In this document: positions 52,062 through 61,273 of the stretch, piece after piece
How positions within the stretch are numbered: position 1 is the stretch's first letter
How the letters are laid out: each line of letters begins with the position of its first letter
Assembly: GCF_001424485.1 (NCBI RefSeq)
Contig: NZ_LMQC01000023.1
Coordinates: 64,613 to 128,612 of the forward strand
Direction: 5' to 3'
From: Modestobacter sp. Leaf380
Lineage (GTDB): Bacteria > Actinomycetota > Actinomycetes > Mycobacteriales > Geodermatophilaceae
DNA: 64,000 nucleotides
Made by a program: the position numbers and the translations under genes
Notes under the pieces: generated by a model
Databases searched by the model: none
What the model was told of the DNA's origin: nothing
Seen by the model: only the letters and a program-made list of their open reading frames with translations

Positions 52062-52890
52062 GACGCAGGTCCCGGTAGCCGACGGAGATCGCGAGGTCGG
52101 TGCCCGGCCACACCGAGGGTGGCACCGCGGGTTCGTCGCCCGGGCCGATGAGCCAGCGGTCGTTCCGCCAGACCATCCGTTGGCAGTCGGCGGCCGCGCC
52201 GCGTGCGGTCTGCTCGAGGGTCACGTCGAGCTCGAAGTCGATGCACGGGACGACGAAGTCCGAGCCGACAACGCCCTTGATGAGGCCCATCAGCGGAGTC
52301 AGCACGACTGCCAGCTGCGCGGAGCCACCCCCCGAGAGACCGGCAGCCTCTAGGAGACGGCCCACCGCTGCGACGACCGACCAGCTGCTGGTCGTCGGAC
52401 CACCGGGTGCCGCCCAGGCGCTGATCACCTCGCGGGCCCCGTCGAGGGACGCGGACTGCACAGCGGCCTGGTCGATGGCGGCGAGCTGGGCGAGCGCGCC
52501 CTCCGGGGTCTGTGGAAAGCCGGTGGGCACCCCGGCAGGCCCGGCGTGGGTGGCTGCAGGCAGCACGATGCTCGGGCCCGGGTCCCGGGTGGAGACCGGT
52601 CCAGGACGAGCCGCTGATTCCGGCACGGCCGGCATGGGCCGAGCGGCCAGCATGTCCTGGGCCTGCTCCAGCGACTGGCTGGGCGACGCGGTCGCTGCGG
52701 TCCCGGAGCTCTCCGGGGTCGACGTGGTCTCTGTCCCCGTCTGCGTCGGGAGAACCGTGTGCACGACTGCGACGACGGCGACCCCGACGAGGAGCACGAA
52801 GACGAGCCCGACCGTCACGAGCAGGGTCAGCATCCTGCGCCGGGTCCACCGCGGGCTGCGTGGAGACCGGCGACCTCGGTGGCCGGCCAT
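52054..52890 (-). CDS. Single-pass conjugation protein (VirB8/TcpC-like, tentative)
   Basis: 278 residues. Basic N-terminus (HRGRRSPRSPRWTRRR), one membrane segment (about 21-43), Thr/Ser linker and an extracytoplasmic domain (TPEGALAQLAAIDQAAVQSASL ... CQRMVWRNDRWLIGPGDEPA). The topology and final strand pattern suit NTF2-like VirB8/TcpC proteins, but sequence alone does not prove it. ATG 52890 overlaps the previous stop (TGATG). Confidence 0.7.
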   Translation of the reverse strand: MAGHRGRRSPRSPRWTRRRMLTLLVTVGLVFVLLVGVAVVAVVHTVLPTQTGTETTSTPESSGTAATASPSQSLEQAQDMLAARPMPAVPESAARPGPVSTRDPGPSIVLPAATHAGPAGVPTGFPQTPEGALAQLAAIDQAAVQSASLDGAREVISAWAAPGGPTTSSWSVVAAVGRLLEAAGLSGGGSAQLAVVLTPLMGLIKGVVGSDFVVPCIDFELDVTLEQTARGAAADCQRMVWRNDRWLIGPGDEPAVPPSVWPGTDLAISVGYRDLRRG

Positions 52891-53180
52891 CAGCAGCCGT
52901 CCCCGACGATCGACTGCACGATGACGTACCCGACGACGTAGAGGATCGCGCCGACGACGCAGATCAAGATCCCGTCCATCCCGAGCCGGGCGCCCCGTGG
53001 GTGATGGGTCACCCGCCCCCAGATGAGCATCCCGACGCTGGCGAAGAAGCAGATGCCGAGGACGGCGAGCACGCCCCACTTGACCCAGGACTGGATCTGG
53101 TCTGCGTACACCTGCATCCCAGGAGGTGCAGCCGGACACACCCCGGCCGCGAGGACGGCGTCGGCGAACTGGTCGATCAT
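52890..53180 (-). CDS. VirB2/TrbC-like small two-pass membrane protein
   Basis: 96 residues. Short N-terminal segment with Cys (VCPAAPPGM), two hydrophobic helices (about 35-54 and 70-90) with a basic loop between them, as in pilin-like VirB2/TrbC proteins. ATG 53180 overlaps the ParA-like stop (ATGA). Cysteines near both ends may form disulfides. Confidence 0.7.
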   Translation of the reverse strand: MIDQFADAVLAAGVCPAAPPGMQVYADQIQSWVKWGVLAVLGICFFASVGMLIWGRVTHHPRGARLGMDGILICVVGAILYVVGYVIVQSIVGDGC

Positions 53181-54097
53181 CGAGCCGACCTCCCTGACGT
53201 CGGTGCGCGGTGGCGGGCCGGAGCAGCAACACGGGTCTCGTAGGCCAGCAGCTCGAACAGGGCCAGGCCTGCATCGCAGACCGCTTTGGGCAGGGGCCGG
53301 TCATCCAGCCCGGTGACCATCAGCCGGTCGTTCAGCGGGACCTGGACGATGCGTCCGGTCGACCGCAAAGCCGCCGTCATCGGCCCGAGACTGGCCACGA
53401 CCTCACCGGGCCATCGCCCCCGGCCGATGGCGGCCACGACCACCGACCGCTCTCCCAGCTCGCGGAGTTGCCGCTCGAGCAGACGACCTGCGGGGACAGT
53501 GGGCCGACAGACCACGACGACCGGCTCGCCGGAAGGGGCCTCGGCGGCCTGCCCCAGCCCTAGGTCGAGGACTGTCACCCCCGGCGGACCCGGCGGCGGG
53601 GACGGCCAGCTCCGCGGTGGCGCGTCAGTCGACCGACGGTCGAGGGTGACGCCATTCCGGGTGCCGCGTCGCCACTCACCCGCCTCGTCCAGCCCCAGTT
53701 CGGCGGACGCTGCCGAGATCAGGCCTGAGCGGCCGGGGGCCGCGGTGTCGATGAGGTGGACAGGGCGGCCGGTGGAGGCCAGGGCGTCGCTGATGGCCAG
53801 AGCCACGGTGGTCGCTCCCGCGCCACCGTGCGCCGCGATCACGACGAGCCTGACACCGGCCGGAGCTGCGATGTCACCCCGGTTTGGTGGAGGCATCGGG
53901 CCTCTGTCACCCCTCTGTCGAGGCGTGTCAACGGCGGTGTCACCCCCAGCTCGCCCGGCCTTGCTTGCGGGGCGGGCCCGGAGGTCCCGCAGTGCCTGCT
54001 GGACTTCGGCGACGGCCAGCGGACGGGGGGCGGGGTCACCGGCGCCCCGTCCTGCCGGCATCTCAGATCGGTCGGTGGTCATGAGGAGGCCGGTCAC
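53177..54097 (-). CDS. ParA/MinD-fold protein with degenerate P-loop
   Basis: 306 residues. Disordered N-terminus, then a MinD-like fold: RLVVIAAHGGAGATTVALAISDALASTGRPVHLIDTAAPG. The deviant Walker A KGGxGKT is HGGAGAT, so both conserved Lys are lost and ATP hydrolysis is doubtful. VVVVCRPT and later blocks fit the fold. GTG 54097 overlaps the upstream stop (GTGA); ATG 54082 is possible. Likely a structural or positioning factor for the T4SS. Confidence 0.75.
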   Translation of the reverse strand: MTGLLMTTDRSEMPAGRGAGDPAPRPLAVAEVQQALRDLRARPASKAGRAGGDTAVDTPRQRGDRGPMPPPNRGDIAAPAGVRLVVIAAHGGAGATTVALAISDALASTGRPVHLIDTAAPGRSGLISAASAELGLDEAGEWRRGTRNGVTLDRRSTDAPPRSWPSPPPGPPGVTVLDLGLGQAAEAPSGEPVVVVCRPTVPAGRLLERQLRELGERSVVVAAIGRGRWPGEVVASLGPMTAALRSTGRIVQVPLNDRLMVTGLDDRPLPKAVCDAGLALFELLAYETRVAAPARHRAPTSGRSAR

Positions 54098-54849
54098 GCG
54101 ACGGCCGCCAGGTAGTCGGCGGCCGCGACCCTCAGGGCGGCCAGCGTGCGGCTCCGCCGCCGGTAGAGCGTCCTGGTGGAGATGCCGTAGGCCGCAGCGA
54201 CGCGAGAGTCCCCGCCCACCGTCCGCACGTCGCGCTCGTGCTCGGTCGCGATCAGCAGCCCGAGCTCCGCGGGGTCCAGGCCCGACCGGAGGGCCCACTG
54301 CAGCAGGTCACGCAGATCGAGGTCGTCGGTGTCCTCGGGCTCAACCCGCATCAGGCGGGTGACGTCTCCGTCAGCCGTCACGAACTCACCCCGCTCGGGG
54401 TGACGCCGGTTCCGTGGTCGCAGCTCGGCGAGCACCGCCCGCCGGGTGTCCGCGCGCAGGTTCGCTGCGATCGAGCGGGGACGGCGCTTCCACGGGTAGC
54501 GGCGGATCTGACAGGTGAGCTCACCGACCACCACGGCGACGATGTCTGGGGTCAGGTCGCTCAGCTGCCGGACGGTGGTCCAGACGATGCCGCTGAGCAG
54601 GTGCAGGACCAGGGCGAGTGCGTCGTCGTCGTGGCCGCCGTCGACGGCGGCGAGACGCACGAGGGCACCGAGGACGGCGTCACTGTGCTCGTGCGGACTT
54701 GCCTCCGAGCACGCCTCGTGGAGCTCGGCCGCGGAACGCAGTCCGGCGAGGGCGGGTTCCGCTCTCGCCCACCGCGCCAGGACAGCGCCGTCGTCAAGTC
54801 GGGTGGCGAGCTCCGGCCAACTGCCGACGATCGTGGGGTCGTTGAACAT
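54094..54849 (-). CDS. Sigma-factor-like HTH protein, first gene of the T4SS operon
   Basis: 251 residues. Helical N-terminal half, then a region-2/4-like arrangement with DLRDLLQWALRSGLDPAELGLLIATEHERDVRTVG and a C-terminal HTH (SRVAAAYGISTRTLYRRRSRTLAAL). No standard sigma-70 core is seen, so it may be a regulator of transfer genes. It heads the operon running to 41694. Confidence 0.7.
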   Translation of the reverse strand: MFNDPTIVGSWPELATRLDDGAVLARWARAEPALAGLRSAAELHEACSEASPHEHSDAVLGALVRLAAVDGGHDDDALALVLHLLSGIVWTTVRQLSDLTPDIVAVVVGELTCQIRRYPWKRRPRSIAANLRADTRRAVLAELRPRNRRHPERGEFVTADGDVTRLMRVEPEDTDDLDLRDLLQWALRSGLDPAELGLLIATEHERDVRTVGGDSRVAAAYGISTRTLYRRRSRTLAALRVAAADYLAAVA

Positions 54850-55043
54850 CTGTGGTGGCCTCCGGCATCGGTGTGATGCCTTCGACCCTCCGCAGAGACG
54901 TTCACCTGTCCGTTAGCCCTCCGGGGTGACGTATCGACATGCCCCCCGAGAGAATTCGTCGCTCCGTCGCGCATGAGGTCTGTCGTTGCTGGTCTTGGTC
55001 TGGTGTTGTTTCTGGGATGTTGGGTTCGAGGCCCGGGGGGGCA

Positions 55044-55301
55044 ATGCCACCGCGAGCTGCCCTCGACGCCACCGCGCTGGAGACGTTGCACCCTCGGCTG
55101 CACGCTGCGCGCGTCCTGATGGAGGAGGGCGCCGTCCGCCTCGACGGCGAACTGGCCAGTGTGGGGACGAACGAGCCCCGGCACATCGTCCGTTGGACGA
55201 TGACCGGCCACCGGTGCTTCTGTCCCCGGAACGGCCGGCACCAGGACAACCGAGACCCGCGCAAGTACGTCCTGGCCGTGGAGCTCGTCGAGCGTGGCTG
55301 A
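55044..55301 (+). pseudogene. Decayed SWIM zinc-finger-like protein
   Basis: 85 residues. The C-terminus (HIVRWTMTGHRCFCPRNGRHQDNRDPRKYVLAVEL) has the SWIM spacing, but the second ligand pair that should read PCKH is PRKY, so zinc binding is probably lost. The start (ATG 55044) follows a G run. Overlaps the next remnant by eight bases. Interpreted as a decaying gene. Confidence 0.45.
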
Positions 55302-55442
55302 CTCGACCGTCGATGCCGTCCTCGAACTCCTCGGCGAACCCGACCGGCTGGACGAGCATGTGACGTCGCTCGCCGAACTCGACAAGTGCGGGCTCAGGAA
55401 GGACTCGGCCGGGTGCAGTCCACGCTGGAGCGGATCTGGTGA
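55294..55442 (+). pseudogene. Short frameshifted remnant after SWIM-like gene
   Basis: Frame 1 from GTG 55294 gives STVDAVLELLGEPDRLDEHV; near 55381-55390 the plausible coding frame shifts by one base to VRAQEGLGRVQSTLERIW followed by TGA (55440-55442). No family known. The remaining bases 55443-56058 hold no convincing gene on either strand. Confidence 0.35.
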
Positions 55443-56058
55443 AACGATCACCGCGCAGATGGGGACGAGCTGGTCCTTGCCGGATCGTCTGCTCTCGTCG
55501 TGGCCTTCGGTGACCTCGAGGTCGGCGCCGGTCAAAGTAGATCTGCATCTTCAACGAGACCAGCCAAGGCTGGGCCGTCGTAGGCGCAGTGCCTTCGGCG
55601 AACACCGACTGGTTCCAAGACCCTCGGGTCAGCTCGAACCGATGCGCTCCTCGCGCGCAAGCGACCAGAGCTCATCCCGGTCTACGACAGCGTCGTTCAG
55701 TGCGTCCTGGGTTGCCCGCAGGGTGTTCGAAGGTGGTTGCAAAACCTCACAACGGCAGAAGACAGCGCCCTACCCGCGGCCTTCGTTGACGCGGCGGGGC
55801 GCGCCCGCGTGCCAGGCCATGAGACCCCTCTGGGGTCCTGCCCGTTGTTCTCTGGATGCGCAACCGTCCAGTACACCCTTGCTCGCGCTGCCCAGGAGAA
55901 GCCGCATGGCAGGGTCCTTAGGTCGTACTGCCCTCGACCAGCTCGGCATCGTGGGGTAGCCCCGTCGTGCCGTTGCGAAGCGGTCAGTGCACTGGCGACA
56001 TCTGCGGCTGGCCAGGCGGAGGCAAGCCCGTGGGCTGCCCTGGTGCCAGATCGAAGTT

Positions 56059-56102
56059 GTTGCAGGATTCGCGACCTAAGGTGAGGTACCGTTTCCTGCA
56101 AC
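56059..56102. promoter_or_regulatory. Inverted repeat/operator upstream of XRE-ImmA pair
   Basis: GTTGCAGGA (56059-56067) and TCCTGCAAC (56094-56102) are perfect 9-bp inverted arms 26 bases apart; between them ACCT-N6-AGGT forms a smaller dyad. It lies 40 bases before the next gene, probably the promoter/operator for the pair. Confidence 0.55.
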
Positions 56103-56142
56103 GCGGTCCGCCAGTGGCCGTGCAGGACGACAGGGGACGCCC

Positions 56143-56784
56143 GTGCTGGTTCGTGCTGACGAACAGGAAGTCCGGTCTCGAGTGCATCAGCTGCTCGGGA
56201 TCTCCGTCGACCACATGAGTCGGGTGACCCAGGCGGCCGCAAGCGGCCGCAACAGCACCACCGAGATGCACCCTAAGTCGTCGCCCGGTGGGTACATGTA
56301 CGGGGAAGCCACCGCCCAGTTTCGCCGCGAGACGGTTGGCGACCCGGGATGGGACTTCGATGAGGCGGGCGGGCAGCCTCGCACCTTCAACAACGAACGG
56401 CGCGTCTCGGTCATCGTCCGGTCCGGTGACGAGTTCACCGGCTGCAACGGCCCTCGGGCGCCCCGGACTAAGCACACGACAGGCAGCGAGACCCGCCGCA
56501 AGATCAGCGTCAATCAGCTGGCGGCCTTCGACCTGGGCGCTGTAGAAGCCGCCGATGACACATCGGTGTTTAACACGTGGGTCCTGCTGCTTGCCGTCGT
56601 GGACGGTGAAGTTCGAGGGGAGCTGTCTCGTCCCGCGAGCATCGACCAGGCCGGCCACATCAACACCTGGACGGAGCGTCTCCTGCTGCCCGCGACCCCG
56701 CTCGGCGGCGGCTTCGCCCAGCTCGACGAGGACGAGCGCGACGACGACCAGGGCGACGACCTCGGCATCTCGTGGAAGGCTTGA
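56143..56784 (+). CDS. Uncharacterised partner of ImmA/IrrE-type protein
   Basis: 213 residues. N-terminal SVDHMSRVTQAAASGRNS may be a helix-turn-helix or DNA-contact region; the middle is variable; the C-terminus (DEDERDDDQGDDLGI) is very acidic. No family recognised. GTG 56143 follows AGGGGA. It overlaps the XRE-ImmA/IrrE gene by 13 bases, a common toxin-antitoxin-like or phage regulator arrangement. Function is not known. Confidence 0.6.
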   Translation: MLVRADEQEVRSRVHQLLGISVDHMSRVTQAAASGRNSTTEMHPKSSPGGYMYGEATAQFRRETVGDPGWDFDEAGGQPRTFNNERRVSVIVRSGDEFTGCNGPRAPRTKHTTGSETRRKISVNQLAAFDLGAVEAADDTSVFNTWVLLLAVVDGEVRGELSRPASIDQAGHINTWTERLLLPATPLGGGFAQLDEDERDDDQGDDLGISWKA

Positions 56785-57872
56785 CCGGCTTCAACCCCAG
56801 CCGCCTTCGCTTGGCCCGTGACCGAGTCGGGATCAGCCGCGTCCAACTCTCGCGCGATGCGGGAATATCGGAACGCAGCCTCGCAGGTTACGAGGCCGGC
56901 AAGCACGTGCCGCCGTCCTCGACCGTCGACGTGCTCGCGAGGGAACTGGGAGTTCCCAGCGCATTCCTGTACGCCGACGAACTGGAGGCGCTGCCGGCCG
57001 GGGCCCCCAGCTTTCGGGCCGTCAGCAAGCTGCGCGCCGGACAAGAACGCGCGGCCCTCACCAGCGGAGCTCTGGCGATCGAGGTGAACCGCTGGCTGGA
57101 GGCGCGGCTGCGCCTGCCGGCGGCATCTGTGCCCACGTACGAGCGTGGCGCCGACGATCCCGTCGGAGCGGCCCGTCGACTTCGCGCCGAATGGGGGCTG
57201 GGGTATGCGCCGCTTAAGAACGTGGTGCACCTACTTGAAGGCCGTGGCGTTCGCGTCTTCTCACTGCCTGAGCGGTTGGCCGACGTCGATGCCTTCAGCT
57301 TCTGGTGGGAGGGCGCGCCCTACGTGGTTCTTAACACCCGCAAGAGCGCAGAGCGTGGCCGGTTCGACGCGGCTCACGAGCTCGGCCATCTGGTCATGCA
57401 CGGTGACTACGACCAGCCCGTCGGGCGCGATAAGGAACGAGATGCCAACCGCTTCGCGGCCGAGTTTCTAATGCCCGCCGACGACGTCCTGTCGCGCGGG
57501 CTTAGGAACGCAGGCGTCGAGCAGGTCCTGATCGCCAAGCGACGCTGGGGCGTGGCTGCCATTGCTCTCGCCTATCGGCTGCACGAACTCGGTGCGACCT
57601 CCGACTGGCTCTACGCATCCACCTGTAGGCGTCTGTCTCAGATGGGGTATCGCAGCGGGGAGATCAACGGGGCCCCTCGGGAGACCTCGCGCCTCCTAGA
57701 ACAGTCGTTCGCTGCGTTGCGGCAGCGCAAGGTCACCCTGGCTGACGTCGCACGAGACATGCACGTCCTCCCTGACACCCTCCGCGAGCTCATGTTCGGC
57801 CTGGCACTAACAGCAGTCGACGGTGGGCAGCAGCCCTCGACCCGGCCCCGACCGAACTTGCGCGTGGTCTAG
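56772..57872 (+). CDS. XRE-family regulator with ImmA/IrrE metalloprotease domain
   Basis: 366 residues. N-terminal XRE HTH (LRLARDRVGISRVQLSRDAGISERSLAGYEAG), linker, then ImmA/IrrE zinc protease with HELGHLVMH (HExxH, about residue 205) and downstream Glu in NRFAAEFLMP. The C-terminus has further helices. Such proteins cleave repressors or antitoxins in response to stress or phage (ImmA of ICEBs1, IrrE of Deinococcus). GTG 56772; TTG 56781 possible. Could control mobile-element excision, transfer or a toxin system. Confidence 0.88.
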   Translation: MEGLTGFNPSRLRLARDRVGISRVQLSRDAGISERSLAGYEAGKHVPPSSTVDVLARELGVPSAFLYADELEALPAGAPSFRAVSKLRAGQERAALTSGALAIEVNRWLEARLRLPAASVPTYERGADDPVGAARRLRAEWGLGYAPLKNVVHLLEGRGVRVFSLPERLADVDAFSFWWEGAPYVVLNTRKSAERGRFDAAHELGHLVMHGDYDQPVGRDKERDANRFAAEFLMPADDVLSRGLRNAGVEQVLIAKRRWGVAAIALAYRLHELGATSDWLYASTCRRLSQMGYRSGEINGAPRETSRLLEQSFAALRQRKVTLADVARDMHVLPDTLRELMFGLALTAVDGGQQPSTRPRPNLRVV

Positions 57873-58709
57873 GCCTGGCTGACCCGGTGGCCGGCGCGAG
57901 AGGCACCGGACAGCAGACCGACCGCTCTATGGAGGCCCGGCGGGTCACGTCACTTAACAGGTGAGCGTAGGACGAGGGTCCAAGTTCCCCCAGGAGCACA
58001 TGCCCTCACAGCTCAGGGAACAGGGCGCCCGCCTGCTAGTCCGAGGGTCCCGTATCGGACATGGCCCCCGGCCGCCACGGGGGTCTTAGGCAGTCGCCCC
58101 CCTAGCGTTCACAACACTCACGCGGCAAGTCACCGGAAGGGCCATCCGGGACACGGGTCCGTCCAACGACAAAGTTCCGCCGGCCCGCCTACGTGCCAGC
58201 GGTGGGTCTCCGCCGTCAGCCCCGCGGGAATCCCCGGGCAGCAATCGCGGGTTCAATGCTTATAACTTTGACACCCGGGACTTAGTCAATCTGGCAGAGC
58301 ACGATGAATACCAAATTCCCTCAAGCCGTTCGCACGCGGCCTAGGGACCGCCAGCCGCGCTTCACACCACAGGCACAAGCACCTAAGATATCATCAGTCA
58401 TTCATGATATAGCATATCGACAAATTAGTGAGCGAGCTGTCGGGCTAACGAGACTCCGACTCTAACGCGGTGACCCGGCAGGTAAACGGGGTCGTGCTGC
58501 CAGCATTCTGGTGCTTGAAGGTCGGCGAGCCGCCCGCGCTAGGCCAACGATTCAGAGCCCCGGCGCTTACTTGGGTTGAGGTCCGTTCTTGCTGCAACCA
58601 AGGGGACCGGCGCGCCCGAGATCCCTAAGCGAGCGGTAAAGGTTGTCACGTTCCGTATCCTCTTGCTGTCGCTCGCTGGGTGCGGGGCGACCTGACTCGC
58701 GGGGGGCGC
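57873..58709. other. 837-base intergenic stretch
   Basis: No gene seen on either strand. Contains a possible terminator at 58065-58083 (CCCCCG-N7-CGGGGG) and, from about 58250 to 58450, a locally AT-rich tract with the inverted repeat ATATCAT-N9-ATGATAT (58388-58410). This is probably the promoter/operator side of the AT-richer operon that follows or a boundary of inserted DNA. Confidence 0.5.
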
Positions 58710-59996
58710 ATGACTATCCTGACCGACGCAGAACTCGTGCTCGGGCTATCTCGCCACTTGGCGGCCTACACTCAAGGCCCCGAGCGGGCGGCGCTCGGCA
58801 ACCTCGAATTCGCTGGATGGGTTCTTGACGTAGCTTTTCGGCTTCGCGGCAGCACCACCAACCCCGCAGCAAGGGTCTCGGCTATCGGCCTGGATGTCGG
58901 TCTATCGCAACGTTCTTTACGCGAAGTGATCGCGGCGCTAGAGACCATGGGGTGGGTAAGTGTGCTCCGGGATGCAGAACGGAAGCCCGTTTCGGTCACC
59001 GAAGCCGTGCCCTCGCCGGGCGATCTTGTGATGGCAGCTGGCCCACTTCTAGCGACCGTGGGTACGGAGCTGCATGAGTACTCCGCGTTGGCACTCCTTC
59101 GGGCAACCAGCATCCAGCCGCTTCTTGTCGAAGATGCGCTCGAGGTGGGTGCCCTTGCTCGTGACGACACGGGGCAGGAAGACGCTGAGACGGCGCTCCG
59201 ACTGCTTACCGCAACCGGCCTCACGCGGCGTGTGGTCGCAGCGGACGGGCGGGACGTGGTTTACAACCCGAACGTCTGGGTGCAAGGCGACTCGGTCGCC
59301 GAGGCCGCCCTGAGGGCAGCCGACGCTCGGGCTACTGCAGAGATAACCGGCCTCATGCAAGAAGTGGCTCAGCAGCCGGGGCTTCCTGAGTCTCACGTGC
59401 AGTCGACTGAAACGAAATGGGTTCACTTCGCAATCTCGCAGGGTCTTGTGCAACGATCTGTCATTCAGACGTCAGATGGCCATGAGCAGGGTTTCCTATT
59501 CACGCCCCATCTTGCGCGAGACCCGTTTGGAGGGACGGCTGGAGATGCGTCGGGACAGGTCCGGCAACTGGTGGGTAGCATGATTTACGCTGCAACGTTC
59601 GCGGAGTACAGACTTCATTCTCCCGAGGCATTTCTGAGACGGCTGCTCGTGAATGGGGTAGCTGGTGATGTTTCCTCAATTGGAACTGACTATCCAATGC
59701 TTGAGAAGGCAGGCATCGTGCGTGTCGTTCCAGGGTCTAGGAGCAACCGATTCCGACTGGAGCTGATGCAGGCGGAGATTGCCGAAGATGCACTGTCACT
59801 GATAGAGAGTCGCGGCACCTCCTCAGTCGACTCGGACGCCGACGCCGCGGCCTTCCGGGCCCAACGCAGTTACATTCACGTCGAGCGTGACCGAGCGCGT
59901 CTGGCCATGACTGCAGACAGTGATGAAGTAGAGCAGGCGCGTCTGATCGCCGCACTCCGCGACGTGTCTGTCCAGAGAACGATGGGTGACAGGTAA
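58710..59996 (+). CDS. Winged-helix-like protein, first gene of a candidate defence operon
   Basis: 428 residues. A winged-helix/HTH-like block about residues 50-95 (IGLDVGLSQRSLREVIAALETMGWVSVL) suggests DNA binding. A second wHTH-like pattern is seen near 255-280 (TKWVHFAISQGLVQRSVIQT) and a third at 345-370 (YPMLEKAGIVRVVPGS). No membrane segment. No family recognised. ATG 58710 follows a run of six G; the frame would extend to 58680. Codon use is visibly AT-richer than in the conjugation and metal genes. TAATG overlap with the next gene. Confidence 0.7.
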   Translation: MTILTDAELVLGLSRHLAAYTQGPERAALGNLEFAGWVLDVAFRLRGSTTNPAARVSAIGLDVGLSQRSLREVIAALETMGWVSVLRDAERKPVSVTEAVPSPGDLVMAAGPLLATVGTELHEYSALALLRATSIQPLLVEDALEVGALARDDTGQEDAETALRLLTATGLTRRVVAADGRDVVYNPNVWVQGDSVAEAALRAADARATAEITGLMQEVAQQPGLPESHVQSTETKWVHFAISQGLVQRSVIQTSDGHEQGFLFTPHLARDPFGGTAGDASGQVRQLVGSMIYAATFAEYRLHSPEAFLRRLLVNGVAGDVSSIGTDYPMLEKAGIVRVVPGSRSNRFRLELMQAEIAEDALSLIESRGTSSVDSDADAAAFRAQRSYIHVERDRARLAMTADSDEVEQARLIAALRDVSVQRTMGDR

Positions 59997-61273
59997 TGGC
60001 CGACCAGGAGCCGCAGGCGTTGTTCGATACGGCAGTGCCTGAAAGATCTCGAAACCGAGCTCGTCCTGCGAAAGGGACTAAGCCAGCTGAGACGGTCGGT
60101 GGAGTCTTGGAGCGCCGCGTCGGCCGAATAGAGTTCGCAGAAGGAGCCTTGAGTCGCCTTCGTGTGCCTGTAACGGCCGAAGGGGGAGAACCCGGAAGGG
60201 ATGTCCTCTCCGATATAGACATTCTATCGATCGACGTCGACGCCCGGCTGCGCTTATCGCTTTCTTCTCTGGAGTGCAAAAGTGCGCCGGGTCAGCGTGG
60301 TGAGCCTCAGACCCTTGTGTGGCTGGCTGGGTTCCGGCAGTTGATGAATCTCGACAGAGTGGTCTTTGTGCGACCCACCATAAGCACGCGGGGCCGCGCT
60401 CTTGCGAGGCGGCTTAATATCTCAATCCTGGACGAAGCCACATTAAGTCAGCGCGAGCTAGCGCATCGCTGGGTACCAGAGCGCTTTGCCCATTTGGACG
60501 GTGCCGCTTGTGCTCACGCCGAAGGTCGGACAGATACTCAACTGAAGGGGCTTTCGGAAGTCCCGTCGGCATTGGCAACGTTCTTGCGTAACGAGGCGCT
60601 TCTGGCCAGTTCGCACGCTTCTCTCGCCGCTGTTGAGGCACTTGGAACAGCATTCGAGAAGCAGGGTGTGCTGCCCGAACCGGCTGCCACGGTCCTTGCA
60701 TCGCATGCGCTGATGGCACTGGTAGCCGCCGCCATCCGGGATGCAGGCAGTCTGGATGATCTTGGGATGCGAGCTTTGCGGACCCGGCTGCAACGCGCGC
60801 TCACTACGGGCGACCCTGACGATGACTACTTGATGGCTCTGTTGGAGCGGGCAGACGCTGTGGTCAATCACGTAGTCACGCGAACACATCGAGCTTATGT
60901 TGATGCTGGCGCCGAGCCTCTGGCAGTAGCTGTGCCGTCCTTACGCGACGCTGTGGCAACAGTGCCTGGGTACCTCGAGGACTACCTAGACTTTGTTGAG
61001 CGCCTGCGTGCTAACCCTGCGGTTTCGAGGTCGCTGCTGCAATCCGTCGAGCTGGCGTGTTTCGAGGCCTTGGTGGGTGGGCCAGCATGGATGGAGCCTG
61101 CCTTTGCTCATCTCTTTACGGTCGAGCACCGTGGACTCCTGCTAGTGGCTGTTCGGTGTCTTCGATCTGTAGCGGGTGACCAAGTCGTAAACGGAGTCAA
61201 GGACATTGCGTTGCTGACGCATCCTCGAGTGACGGATATCGCGCCTGATCGCCGCGAGCCGAACTCTCAGTGA
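59996..61273 (+). CDS. PD-(D/E)xK nuclease-like protein, second gene of candidate defence operon
   Basis: 425 residues. The N-terminal ~150 residues fit a restriction-endonuclease fold: Glu39 in a helix, SDIDILSID (D73/D75), a beta-strand ending in LECKS (E93-x-K95), then a helix with Gln105 (PQTLVWLAGFRQLM) and a strand VVFVRP. C-terminal ~270 residues are helical and unfamiliar. Catalytic residues appear intact. It overlaps neighbours by one base (TAATG) and by GTGA. Likely DNA- or RNA-cutting effector, by inference from motif and context. Confidence 0.65.
   Translation: MADQEPQALFDTAVPERSRNRARPAKGTKPAETVGGVLERRVGRIEFAEGALSRLRVPVTAEGGEPGRDVLSDIDILSIDVDARLRLSLSSLECKSAPGQRGEPQTLVWLAGFRQLMNLDRVVFVRPTISTRGRALARRLNISILDEATLSQRELAHRWVPERFAHLDGAACAHAEGRTDTQLKGLSEVPSALATFLRNEALLASSHASLAAVEALGTAFEKQGVLPEPAATVLASHALMALVAAAIRDAGSLDDLGMRALRTRLQRALTTGDPDDDYLMALLERADAVVNHVVTRTHRAYVDAGAEPLAVAVPSLRDAVATVPGYLEDYLDFVERLRANPAVSRSLLQSVELACFEALVGGPAWMEPAFAHLFTVEHRGLLLVAVRCLRSVAGDQVVNGVKDIALLTHPRVTDIAPDRREPNSQ

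Noticed and set aside
54902-55605. Minus-strand frames of 230-324 residues near 55 kb
   Set aside because: No ribosome-binding site or family; they are antisense to the SWIM-like remnant and have shadow-type composition.
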